A program made the translations under genes and the position numbers. A DNA stretch of 64,000 nucleotides, from positions 186,001 through 250,000 of the forward strand of contig JASANC010001461.1 in assembly GCA_030248135.1 (NCBI GenBank), read 5' to 3'. Origin of the DNA: Theristus sp. LFF4_11 (Eukaryota; Nematoda; Chromadorea; Monhysterida; Xyalidae). The notes below the pieces were generated by a model. That model did not search any database. It was not told the origin of the DNA and saw only the letters and a program-made list of their open reading frames with translations. Below, piece after piece: positions 12,577 through 25,600 of this stretch (within the stretch, counting starts at the first letter, position 1; the number at the start of each line of letters is the position of its first letter).

Positions 12577-14907
12577 TTCAGCTCGCTGGCACAAATAACT
12601 TGCAAGTATCCGATCTTGGAGGGTAAGGTATCAGAAATTTCGACTTTCCAATTAAGATATTATATCAGGAAAGAACTCGAGACGCCGAATCGCTTTATCT
12701 CAAATATCGTTTGTTTCTCTTTAATCTGTTCACACGACCAAAACAACAGATAAGGTTGTTATTTTCAGTTCACACGGGCAGATCAGCGTGTCGCACTGCA
12801 ATGGATGCTTCGAATGTGCTGGGTGAACGCAATTATCAGCCTATAAATAACGGATAGCGTTTCGTTTGGCTTTAATCCGATTAATTTGTAAAACAAAGGG
12901 CAAGCTTGAGTGAACACTGGAATCAAACACAAACATACACAAGAGAAAAAGTATCTGCTGACTTTGTTGTTTGTTATGTGTCGCACACAAACAGAATGAT
13001 TAGCAATCAGCACACAGCTTATGTGGATGAAAGATCGCAAACGAACAAAATCACTCAAAGAGAGTTATTTACAATATGTGATTTTCGGAATGAAATCACG
13101 ATTGGAGGTTTACAATGTGCTTTTATACAAGCAGCAGTCGAAACGAGAGCTAGGTGGGACTGTTCAAGGCGAACGTGACGTACAAATGCTTGTATTTTAT
13201 TTACGTCGACTCTACAAATGGACACACACAGACAATCGCGGCCAGGGTTCGAGTTGTCACAAACTCTGTTTGCAGCTTAGATGACGACAGTTACTCAGTG
13301 TAAACATGTTTCGAAATGTAAAATAACAAACACACCAAGACACACACCAATGACAGTCAACATTGAGGGTTATAACCCCATACAGGGTTAAATGCGTTTT
13401 CGAGGGGGCTTGATGGCACAGCACTGATTTCGCGCAGGCAAACAGCAACTTTTCAGCTGTCACCCCTGACACGTTTATTTGCGATACAAACGCAAAATTG
13501 TTATTGTCTTCGGTCTTTGTTTTCTGGCCCCTGTTTACAATAATAACATTACAGTGCTGTCGAATGCTCACTTTCAATTCCAACCTCAATATGGGAGATC
13601 ATGCTGTTTTTGGTGATCCTTGTTACCACAGTGGGTGGCATTTGCTGGAAAGTGGGTGTGATTCTGGGGCATTCATTCAGGCGGCATCGCTGTTTGGAGT
13701 GTCACAAAAAAAGCATGATATTCCACTTTTGTGGCCGAAAGCTACTGCAAGAAATGGTCACTCCCACAACGAAAACAGACCGACACTGAATTGCTATTGT
13801 GAGCTAATAATTGAGGTTGTCTCTTACGTGGCACAAATGAACACCCATGTTCTTATGCAAGCTGATTGTTGCTGTTGATGTAAGCTGAAGTTTGCAATGA
13901 GAGCAGCAACGCACGCGCACACTGCTCGCAGGTTGTGGAGATTTGTCTTTTTTGGTTTGAAAGAACTGTCACAATTATCTCAGTGGGTTTTGCGTAACAT
14001 TTTTGGGCTCTTGAAAACAAAGTCAAACTGACAGTTACTCGCAATTTTACATGATTTTCTTATTTGGATCTCGTTTTCTGTTTGTTCAAGTGGCCGCATC
14101 AGTGTGCCGTAACTTCGTTTTGACAAGAAAATTCCTAACAAAGGTGCCTGAAAACGGTGTGCTCATCTTCACAGAGAAAGGTAGTTTTGTGAAAACCAGG
14201 TTTTTGTCTCATCGAGAGAATGAAATTCGACTTCGCTTGATTTCAAACACAAGAACAAAAGCAATGCGACAACTTTCACAGACAGAAACATTTTTATTGT
14301 AAAAACATCTTTTTGTAGAAAAATGTTATCGTGGGATAGATCACAGTTGCAAGCTCTGGAAGAATTTAACAGAAAATTAGGAAAACAAAAAAATTGGCAA
14401 GGGCGTTTTTTTTCTGAAGCGTCGACAGTCACTCACAATGAAGAACAAAGTTCATGGAGCAGAATCTGAATGATCAGCGCTTAGTAATAAAGAGTAAAGA
14501 CAAACTTCAATTTTAGAACAAGAATCACAAAGTATAAAGGGCTAGGGACGTTACATCATACAAATGATATGTTGTGATAACGGTTTTAAACGAATGAGAT
14601 TCATTTGATAGACTTGTTGAAAAAAACTCAAATTTCACCAAAAATATACTTTACCATCACTATCCTTTCACTTTCAAGACATTGAATGAAATACAAAAAG
14701 GACAACATTTTGATACCCGGATGGAATCTACAGTCAAGTCATATTTTTAATGCCCCAATTTCACTAACGAAATGATGTTTCTTATGGTTTCGCTCAAAAC
14801 AACAAACAAGCTAATTCAATAAATCAGGTCGGAACTTTTTGTGTACTCTCACTCGATGTTCAACACCTTCACAAAAATTCGCAACGGCGAAAGTTGCGCA
14901 CAACTCT
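12577..14907. other. Intergenic, no gene recognised
   Basis: AT-rich sequence. Short open frames occur on both strands but none has a domain, a codon bias like the neighbouring genes, or phase-matched splice sites. It should contain the upstream control region of the forkhead gene (just above 12576), but I could not single out a promoter motif. Confidence 0.5.
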
Positions 14908-16735
14908 CTACATATATCTGTCTCTCAACAACGCCGCCAGCATCTCTATCCGACTGCGCAGTTCATCCTGCACTACGAGTTCGTCGACAAGTTCATTGAC
15001 GAGTTCATCGTCAAGCGCATCATCCTCCACGTCATCCTCCTCAACCACGCCCACCGGAACCAGTTCATATTCTTCCGTTGGTTCGTTCTGAAAGTCCCGA
15101 TCAACATCTTCATCAACCACCATCACCGCACGTGGGTCTGCATCAACGTCGTCATCATCGTCGAGTTCGTCGTCGACCAGCTCCACCGGCACCACCTCAA
15201 CGATCTCATCAGGCTGACTGCGTTTGACGGGCGCAGACTCGAGCAGCACAGGTTGATCGTCAACCAAATCATCGTCGTCGTCGTCGTCAACCTCCACGAC
15301 AGCAACGGGCACTACTTCCACCTCATCCTCGTTCTCTTCCTCAATTGGTTCTAGTTCACTCAAAACGGCTGCCTGTTCTTGCAATTCACGAAGTGCCAAC
15401 TGCTCGTCGATCAACTGATCACGCCACTGCTCCCACGAGTGCACCAGATCGCGCAGCTGTTCCCACTCGGAGTTGGTCAGACCGAGCGACTGAAAGTGAA
15501 AGTGCACTTGCGGTTGTTATTGGAGTTTGATTCAGCGGCATTCACAGTTTGATGTTTGTCCGTGCGAATTCGAGTTTGGAACACACTCAGCTCATGAGCT
15601 CCTACCGTTTGCACACTGGCTGGTCATTATGCAGCCAATCAGTCTGCTACACATGCAACCAATCAACAGATTACTCTATAAACTGTTCGTTAACGACCAC
15701 TGGTTGGTACCAGCGGTAGCTCAAGTTTTTGTTGAGTAATTTGTTTCGTAGGCGTGCCAGTGTTGATTTGATTGCGACGCAAGAGCGCTATATCGCGGCA
15801 TACCTGAAACGACGGCGTCACTTGCAGCTGCGGTGGTTGCAGTTGCACGCGTGTCTGTCGTTTCGTCCGCCGATGTGTACCAATGAGCGCGGCATGCTCG
15901 GCAGCGCGTCGTTTCCGAACGGCCGTTCGCAACACGGACAACCGGCTGGCAGCATCTGAACTCGCAAAGCACCGTGCACAAACGAACCAATACAAATGAC
16001 ATGCGTCGATATGCAGATCGACACAGCCTACACGCGTCAACTGAGCGTCACAATTGTATTCCGTCGAGTTCCGGTTTTTGAATTGCTCCCGTTGCGGGTA
16101 CACTTTCGATTCAGCTCTGCTTCCCGGCAAATTCTTTTGAAAACCTCTAACCATTAAATGAGTTTTATGAACCTGTTATTATTGACGTAGACGTTTAACG
16201 TCAGTACAACAGCACAAGCCAAACTGTGAGGCTTCACAGTCATGCTCGTAACGCCTGGTTACCCAGCTAGATTTAACCGGCTCTTCGGGGTGTTAAAAAT
16301 GACAAACGATGATTGGTTGAACGAACGTTAATCAACCAGTCAGTGTTCAGTGAGCTGTTTTTGAAAGTGAAATAGCAACGACGAGTTGAGCCATCGAAGT
16401 ATAGCTATAGGCTCCAGGGTCAAAAAAGATCTGGTCCGACTGCTTTCTTACCAAGCTTGCTGTTGACGATTGACACAGGCGCAACGGCAGAGTCCTAAAA
16501 ATGCATTTTCTTGAAAATACAATTTTTTCGTTTTCTTCGTGCGCGTTTTGATACGAGACGAGTATATTACAGTAACCGTCGATTAGTTACTTCGGGACAA
16601 CTAATTTTTTTCAGTCACTTCGACTGTGATGGAACCCAGAAATTCCACAGTGGTTCATGAATGTACCTGTTGGAGCGGTGCGCAGTGCACGACGAATGCC
16701 GTCGCAGTCAACAACGCCCAGAGCAACAGCGTCAT
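14908..16735 (-). CDS. Predicted secreted acidic protein with dibasic sites (granin- or prohormone-like), novel
   Basis: I do not recognise this gene. Three phase-0 exons fit together (16735-16667, 16040-15804, 15489-14908) into 295 residues. Exon 1 is a textbook signal peptide, MTLLLWALLTATAFVVHC followed by APLQQ, ending at a GTACAT donor. Exon 2 has four cysteines (C-x7-C-x6-C-x2-C) and basic clusters RKRR and RRTKR that look like prohormone-convertase sites. Exon 3 has a Trp/Leu amphipathic segment (SEWEQLRDLVHSWEQW) and then about 130 very acidic residues. These hold a threefold motif, VVPVAVVEVDDDD, VVPVELVDDELDDDD and LVPVGVVEEDDVEDD, before a short basic C-terminus. The layout suggests a regulated-secretory cargo. 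Exon 3 is solid (long biased frame preceded by a good acceptor). The exon 2 acceptor and the link to exon 1 are inferred from phase. A second acceptor at about 15957 would instead give a short Cys-rich peptide in another frame. Confidence 0.5.
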
Positions 16736-19652
16736 CAGGTCACACCAGACACGCGTCACCAGTCCGCATATGCATGCACCACGTTGTTCACTGTTGTTCG
16801 GAGTGACAAAAAGTCACAATCACGGCCCTAACGCTCGCGAAACTTGCCACCGCTGGGAGTTTCGATGTTTTCACTAAATTTTCTTCAAAACTTCAGAACT
16901 GCTGACAGATGAACAGAGAGGGTGAGAGAGAGAGAGAGTAACGGTGCACACGCGAGCGACGCACACACCTTCGTAAACAGGCGGACAGATGCAGCCCGAG
17001 TGAACTGTATCCTGTGCGTGTCGCGCTGTGTATGTCTGTGTACATAAACAACTCACACGCAATAAGCAACAACTCATAGCTCCATGGCATGCGCATATGG
17101 AACCGCAATATACAAGCGCGCTAAAATCGATCGCGCCAGAAAAAAGAGATACAGGATTCGTGCGCGCGTGCAAACGACGTGCGTAGCGCATAACTCGACA
17201 CAGCGCCTGCCTGTCCGTCGCGTCATGTGCAACGTCGCCCAGGCACTGCAAGTGATGGCGCATTGCCGCCACACACCCCCATATGGGACTGACTGATTAA
17301 AAGTATCATTTAAAATTCTGAATTCAAAAGTTGTTCGGATAGCACCGGTTAATTATCACCTGGATTGCTGGCTTTCAGATATCATTTGGAGCAACATTCC
17401 CCTGCACGACGCGACTGTGGCGCCGATGACATTTTCCAGCATTGTATGAGGCGCGTGAGGGCGCTGCACACTGTCATACGAGCGTAAAACACGGATGGGC
17501 ATGCGCGCAAGCGACGCTGCGTCATATTACTGAAAATATACACATGTCCATAAAGCGGTGCCACTGTGCGTCTGCGGACACACTGATCAGTTTAGCGCAT
17601 CGTTGCGTTGTGCACCGTTTGAAAACTACAACAGACATTTCCATTCCCCTGGAAACCACGCGAGTTTCCTACAATGGTGTAATTTGATTTAACGACTGAA
17701 TCCTGAGATTTTGTTTATGACGCTCGGATTGTGCAAGCCACAGGACACAAATGACACGGTTTTTTGTCAGTGTCCCTTTTTTCAAAATACCTCAACCAGG
17801 GAAATTTACAGTAACTGTTCCTACCGTAGTGCTGCAACAAAAAATCTTTTTCGAAAAAAATGCAATCTGCTGGTTAGCGAAGATGCAGAAACAGACGGCG
17901 CCAACACGGCAGCGGTTAATGCATAGAAGAAACATTGCGGAACTGAATCACGCAAAAGCGCGCTGCTCCAAAACATGAATAACCCAAACACTCGTTAGCA
18001 CAAAATATTTCTTCGGATTCTCTAAAAACCTTGTGGTTTTTAACGAGACAGTGAAATCCACTTTGGAAAACGACAAGCTGCGAAACATGAAACTTTCAGT
18101 GCTTGGGTGCACCCACATACAGTCACGGATATTGTGCGGTGCACAGTTACAAACGCAAACTGCGGTCAATTTTATCTCCCCTAATAACGTTTCTCAGTTT
18201 CATAGACTCCGTTTTATTAATGACACACGGCACGCTCGCGCGAATGACATATTGGTTTTCTTGTGCGACAAAAAATCAATTAAACACTTACAAAACGGAC
18301 AGAGGGAAAAGGAAAACAGAACAATATGACGGGGTACACAAGTGCGGGAAAGAAACCGACATCCTGACATACACGGATGTGATGACACAACGTGTGCCAG
18401 ATGAACTTATGAATACGAATGACAAGATACGAGAATGAATGAATAATGAATCTGCAGAGGCTAACATCAATCTGTTAGTCTGACATTTTGATTACATTGT
18501 TTTCGCATATAAACTGTCTTTGACGGGCTCATTCAAGACTATGAGAACACGGCTTGCTCACAGTTGGCTAACACGAAGTCCTCTCCCGTCCCAACAACAA
18601 TCCACAGTCTGGATCACAAGGAAAAGAACTACACCAAGCAGTTGCTGTCCTGTCTGTCAGTCTTCAGCACAAAAAATCTTCACGGAACAATGTTTTGAAA
18701 TGGCTATAATCAGCAGTTTAGATAACACTGAACTAACAAAACAGATTCCAACGCAACTACACGGAATTACGAAAGGCAAAGTGACACCGGTGACACTATG
18801 ATCACATAACAGAACAGATCACATTACAGATTTTTTCTAAGAAACCAATTAAATAATCTTTCCATCTTTGTTTACCAATCGCTCGGAGTAACTCGTTTCA
18901 TCGCTTTTAACCAACACATTCGAAATTCTAGGAGAGTGGAAGGAATCAAAAGATTCACGATGGAGAGCAACAAACAAAAACTACAAAGGAATAGGATGCA
19001 CAACACATCTGAGCAGAACACTAACACGAAAAAATACACCAAAATTAGCGTTCGTTCATCACAAAAGTTCACGAAGAAAAAAACGCAAAAAAAACACGAA
19101 AACCCCATTTCGAATTCTCTTCCATTGCACACAGATGCAGTTTGTGCACCGAATCGTCGTTGCTGTTCGTTTGCTGTGCTGATTGCGGCGATCTGTGCCG
19201 TTTGCGATCGCTCATCCATTGCAATCGCTTGTTGTCAGCCAATCAAAAAAGTGTGTGTGTGTGTGTGCTTGTTAGTTGCTGGCAGACGTCGGCCGCCAGT
19301 CGTCATTGTTGCCCACTGTAAAAAACAAACAACGATAAATAATGCACATTGGCCATCTATGATTGCAGTCAGCGCCGGCCGAAATGCAGCCAACGAATAT
19401 GGGACTCTTTGATGAAATCCACGTGCTTCAGTAGAACAACAATCAGCATTGGTCGGTTGCTTCAGTTTTGTCCAACCAGCTCGAGTTCGATACAGCCAAG
19501 CAGCACATGGCAGAACGCTCAAACTGCATCTGAACACAGTTTTGACGGAGACAGCGAAACGAACGACATATATACACCTTGCGAAATGATCAATGTTACA
19601 ATTCGGTTCGTCTGTGCGTTGCGAGCGCGCCGCGCGGTGCCGCTGCGTCCGC
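16736..19652. other. Intergenic, no gene recognised
   Basis: A purine-rich (GA)n patch lies near 16918-16940 and a (GT)n run at 19250-19268. Around 17050-17280 the sequence is CG-rich with open frames on both strands but no domain. This interval holds the 3' flank of UPF1 and the 5' flank of the secreted-protein gene; no promoter element could be singled out. Confidence 0.45.
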
Positions 19653-22600
19653 TCACAGCTGGCTGGCCGGCTCGAAGCCGGTGCCGGCGGCACGTCGCTG
19701 CTGCTGGCTGCGGTAGGCCGACGCACCGAACGCGTCCTGCGGTGTGCTCAGCGGGGGCAACTCCTGCGACAGCATCAGCGTGTCCAACTGTGAACGCAGC
19801 TGATCGTCGAGGCCGTACTGTTCCTGCACAAGTAAAACCGCAAAACAGTGGCACACGCTGATTTATTGAGCCTCGAATCGAAGATCACCAACGGTTATTG
19901 CTCATTGCGACTCAATGGAACATAAAGGAGCATTGCTCAATCCCTGCTGCGGTACACTTCTACAGATGCTACAAAAATTACGCCACATATTCAAAACAGC
20001 AACAATAACATGAAACACCATTTCTTAGCAACCTGACTGAACGGCATGTCCATTTGCGAGATCGGTTGCTGCGATTGATAAGCAGTGTGCATGTTGGTGT
20101 GGGTGGGTGGCTGTGCGGCGCGATCGGTGTAGCCGGAGCTGATGGTGCTGGTGGGCAACTGAGACAACGGCGCTCCACCGGAGGACACACCCTGCGTCAG
20201 CATTCTGCCGTCTGCAAACAGAAACGCACATGCTTGCTGGGCAACCATTGATCGATACAGACGAGCTGTGCTGCATTTGAACGCTAAGCGGTTGAAAAGA
20301 CGTGAAGCAAATGATTGATTGCCGCGTTTTTTTTAAATTTCTTGAATGAAGCGCGGTGTACTGATTAGAGAAGGCATGCTTCCTTGTGCACGAATTGGCC
20401 TTTAGAATATACAGGGCGATCCAAAAAACTTCACGATAAGTATCGGCTCTATGTGGATCAAATTTGGATTGAAATTTTAACCAAGCATCACATACTGCGC
20501 AGCACCGACCCGGGTTTACATGCGTTTGTTGGACGCGAATTTTTGTGAAACTGGAAATGTTTATTACAGAAATCAACCAAGTTGCAGGATGGTTCTCTGC
20601 ATTTCGAGCTGGCCAAAGCGGCCTCTGGTCGGCCAATCATCAGCAGAAAATCAGCAATTGTTCTTTTTGAAAAAAACAACAACAAAAATTCACCACAGAA
20701 AGCTGAAATTGAGCGCTGAATGGTGGACGTCGCTAAGCGCAGCGTACTGCGTTTTGCGCGAAAATTCATTTTTTTCGCTTTTTCACTATTTCATTTTGCA
20801 TTCATTACAGGGTGGACCAATTCGTTTGACCTTTTAACACAAAAAATGAGAAGCTATAGGTGATGTGTGATTCAAACATTCAAAGTTTAGCCCAAACCAG
20901 CCAGACGAGGACTCTCTTGGCGAGTTAAAGCCATTTCTTATCGTGTATTTTTTTGGATCACCCTGTCTGACGTGATCTCGCCACGCTGCACAACCAACTG
21001 CAACAACGACGGTCCCACCATTGTACTGCGTGAACGCAGTCTGACTGTGCGGCTGTGTCATGCCGGTGGTGCCGGAGTACGCGAACGCATCCTGCGACTG
21101 CAGTTCGCCCACGTAGTCCTGCGTTGTGGGGCGATTGTGCGCGCCGGCGGCGCTGCTCGGCGCCACGTAGCCGGGCGGACGCGGTGCGTAGCGGAAATCG
21201 CCCGTCGCTGCCGCCGGGACGCCGGCACGCTGCTGCTGCTGCGGCTGTGCCGGCGGTGGTGGACGGCCGCACGTTGGCGCGCAGGGCGCTCGCTGCAGCA
21301 AACACGCAAATTGGCGCGTGCGAACATTTCAGTCGCAGACACACACAGCCGTGCCACCACCGGGTGGTTTCGCGTGATGCGGCTGCTGCAACGCTGTTTA
21401 GGGGCAATGAAAGACAGGCATCCATTCGTGGCAAGGCAACCTGCACGCGTTACAGCAACCTGCTACGCCACATGGTCGCGCTCAAGTATGATTTCGCTTA
21501 ATTTTGATAGTTGTGAGTAAACTGCAATGAAACCCGAAACAAACAGCAGCCGCGATTCATACGTGTTGCTGTTGCTGCATGTACGGCTGTGGCTGCATCG
21601 CCGTGGTCGGTGGCGGCACGAACATGTTGATTGGAATGGGTATGTTGATGCCAGCCGGCGGCGCGTGCAGACGCTCGGGCATGATGAACGCCATCGGGTC
21701 GTGGTAGCCGCCGCGGTAGTCGGCACGGAATGCGGGCGCTGCAAACGGGGCAGGCAGGCCATTGCGGTCGAACTTTCCGTTGGCCGCAAAATGCGAGCAA
21801 GACAGACTGCTAGATTCAAAACGTAGCAGTAAGCAATCAGCTGCCAAAAAACCGACAATCACATGCTCATGAATTTTTTTAATTTTTTTTGGATAGCTCA
21901 AACTAAACTAAAACGCCATCTAAAACTTAGAAAAGTATTTCAACCGTTCGGAAAGGCGAAATTAGCGGCCGGTCGAATGCCGGGCAGAGTGGCGCCCGGA
22001 GCGGCCGTGGCACTGCGGTCGTAGATGCTGCCGGGAATCATTGCCTCCTTGGCGCTGAACATCGCTGACGACATGAAACGGCCACCCTGCAAACAGTGAC
22101 TCAACTGCGCTTGCTTTTGATCTTTGAGATCCATGCTTTTTTGAAATTTTCATGATGAATCAGTGACAGACGCTCGCAAAACGGGCAACGCTCGGCGAGT
22201 CTCCTTTTATCCTGTTCAAAAATCGTGCCAGTACACAGAACAATGACAAGGTGCAAACCAAGACCGACCATCTATTGCATTACACCAAACGTGTCTTCAA
22301 GTTCATCAACGATCAATCTTACTGCATTGTTCAAGTAAAAAGCAGACCGGATTGGCCATGTTTGTCAATTGTTTCGGCTTCGACAGTTGAATTGGTGACT
22401 CTTTCAAATTCGACAACGGCCCCTCGACCAGCAGTTTCTTCTCCTTACAGTAGACGAGCAGATGATTCCAGAGCACTTGCCGCGACAGAACCTTCGGGTT
22501 GCCCACCACGATCACGCCGAATCTGAAAATGAACGCGCTTAGAGTTCATCAGTGCGTTGCTCAGAAATTTGCTGCTCACATTTACCACAGAAACAGAATA

Positions 22601-25600
22601 AAATCGCGGTTCAAGTTCACTGTGGTGCAGAAAATTTTCTGGACTGGATGCATTTCAAAATGGAGCAATACTGAGGCCAACTCAAGAGCAACCACTGCAG
22701 TGAGTGCCTGTGCAGTGAGCGTACTTTGCCCTGGTGAGCGCGACGTTCAGTCGTCGCGGGTCATTCAAGAAGCCGACGCCCTGGTGCTCGTTGCTGCGCA
22801 CGCACGACACCAGAATGATGTCCTTCTCACGACCTTGGAACGCGTCCACGCTCGCAACTTCGATTTCCTGCGTTAGAATGTGAGTTCCGTTGTTTTAACG
22901 ATCTGAACAGCATATGGCTGTGAAGTCACTGAACTAACTCATGTTCACTCGCTGACTGGTTGGTCCGAACTAAAAAGCTTCCTGCACATGAACGAGTGCG
23001 GTATGCTTCGGTGATTCCGAGAGCGCAGTGATTGCGCGATGCAAACAAGCTGCGGTCGTGTATTCAACCTGGTACAGTTTACTGTTGAGCGAGCCGTTGT
23101 GTTGCATGTAGTAGACGATGTAGGCACGCTGTCCTTCGTACGGTGTTATGATGCCGATCTGATCCGGTCGAATGCCGGCCTTCAGGAAACGCGTCGCCAG
23201 TTTCTCGATGTTCGCCGCTTCGGAGCTGCAAATTGTTGCGCAAATAAGCGGACATTTTCGGCGTTCAGGTTGTTCAAAAATTTAAAATTGCATGAGATCG
23301 GAATGCCTCAAAACGCATACATGTTCAGATAGGACGTTCCACTGCTGCCAATTTCCTCCTGGCCGTGCGTACTCCAGAAGAACAACGGTTTATCCTGATC
23401 CGGCCATGGAAACTGAATCTTCAACGTTCGTTCGCCTGAATAGAAAACTGGATTGCGTGTGTGAGGCCACAGGAATGCACAAAGCGAAGCGGAACAGTGG
23501 CAAAAACACAAAACACCCGGCACACCTTCCGTAACGCCATTCTGCAAATCGCCCTCGTAGAAAACGTTCGACGGAAACGCGCTCAACAGCGGGTGCATTC
23601 GGTATTGAACCTGCCAACAATAAATGTGCCTCAACGGAGTGCTTGAAAAATGAGAGCTGAAAACAATTCACCCTCAATCGGAACGGTCGAATGCCGAGTA
23701 CGACGAGTCGCTCAAACAACGACTGACTGAGTCCAGCCTTTGCCGCCTTCTTGCACATGATGACGGGGCCGAGTTGACAATGGTCGCCGACGAGCACCAG
23801 CTGTCGTGCGCCGCACACCACCGGCACCATGCACTCCGGCTCGGTGGCCTGCATGCAAACGGCCTCATTTGAAGCACGCTCATGCTCGTGTCGACTGGTC
23901 ATACATCAATTTGAACAAGCACGCACACTGCTCTACATTTGCACAGCCTTTCTGGATACAGCACTAAGCGCTGTCCATGCCGACCTGCGTGCTTTCGTCG
24001 ATCAGCACATAGCGGAACTTCATTCGTGCGAGTCGCGGGTCACCGGCGCTGATGCACGTGCAGCAAATGACGTCGGCTGCCTGCAGCACCAGCGATCAAC
24101 ATCAATAAAAATCATAAAACCCTGCTGTGGTACACTGATTTACGAAGACGCCAGCGTTGTTTGTGGTGCAGACGATCAGCCCGACCTGCAATAACTCCTT
24201 CTCGCAAGCGCGTTTCGCCGATCGAAATCGCTTTTCGTCGCTGGCGCTCAGCTCGCCCGTCTCGTCCTTCAACTGCTGCAGCTTCTGCAGCTCAGTTTGC
24301 CTGAAAAAAAATGCAAAAAACCTGACGACACTTTTTTACCTGCATGATATTTTGACATTCAGTGACAATTGAAAACAAATGCAAGCGCAACGAGCAACGC
24401 GACACACCCCTCCATATTGCGTATCTGACTGTGCAACGACAGGAACGACACGGAAGTGTCAATCGCTTCACGCGACTTTGCCGTCAATCTGACAACTTTC
24501 AGGCCAGTTTTGTGGATTTTCTCGGTCAACTGGTCGACAGCGATGTTGCTCGGCGCACACACGAGCATCTGACTGGCCTGCTGCTGCGCCTGACGGGCAA
24601 GGTGATACACGATGGACGCCGATGTCACCGTTTTGCCGGTGCCTGGCGGGCCCTGAATCAACGAAACAACGAGGTTCACAATGGCAGTTGTGCTCTTGAA
24701 CACTGATCTTCCATTTATGCAGCTTTTGTTCCGACTGCAAATAGCCCACAAATAAAGAACAGACATTTTTTAAAACGACTGCGTGAATTGTTCACCTGAA
24801 TCAGACTGAGCGGCCGCTGCAGCACTGTCTTGACCGCGTGCACTTGGCTGTGATTCAGTTCGGGCAGACCAGGCACCGAGAAACGTTTCGGCAGTGTCAC
24901 TTTGTTGAAGACGACGTCGTCCACCTCGTGACCGAGGATTTTGTGGTAGATGTACTGCGACACGCACTGCTCGTCACGGGCGAACCGATGCAGCGACGAG
25001 AGCATACTGAACGGTGCCACACAATGAGCCCAGCCAGAAAATTCCAGCTTTTGCAATAGTTTTGCACAGAAAATAAGCCAGTTCATCGAAGCTTTTTCGT
25101 TTTCTACAGCTAACCGATCAAACGACGTCGCCTTCCACACGAACTCTAACGTGAATCCGTTCGAGCGCTCCGTTGGACAACCGGCGCTGATTTTCATTTC
25201 GATTCCGACATCGTCTCCAGAATCTGAGAGACGTCAAAGTCAACGGAGAATACTTGGCGGTCAAATCTATGGTCACACAGAAAAAAGCGAAACGTCACAC
25301 ACTGTCGGGCACTTTGATCACGTGACCGACACCAGCCCATTCTTTGTCGATTGTCAAATTCGTGCGCAAACGCAATTCGTCACCTTGCATGATGCGCATG
25401 TCTAAAGGAAAACAGGAATTTGAAGGGAACGTTTTGAGACAACAAGAGCAGAGACAGCGTTGCCAGCAGTAGCAACGATTGTTTCAACGCAATAAAATAG
25501 AATGTTAGTTTCGCTCCTCCTAACCTCCTTCATTCAACTTTGGCACCGTGAAGAACGCCAGGCGTTTCTTGTTGAGTCCAATGTCCCAACGCACGCTGAC

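Noticed and set aside
14839..15354. 171-codon plus-strand frame rich in His, Val and Ile
   Set aside because: It is the antisense of the acidic exon: GAC/GAT codons read backward give Val, Ile and Phe. It has no independent support.
20972..21520. 182-codon plus-strand frame over UPF1 exon 22
   Set aside because: Antisense of a GC-rich Pro/Gln-coding exon that joins in phase to the rest of UPF1.
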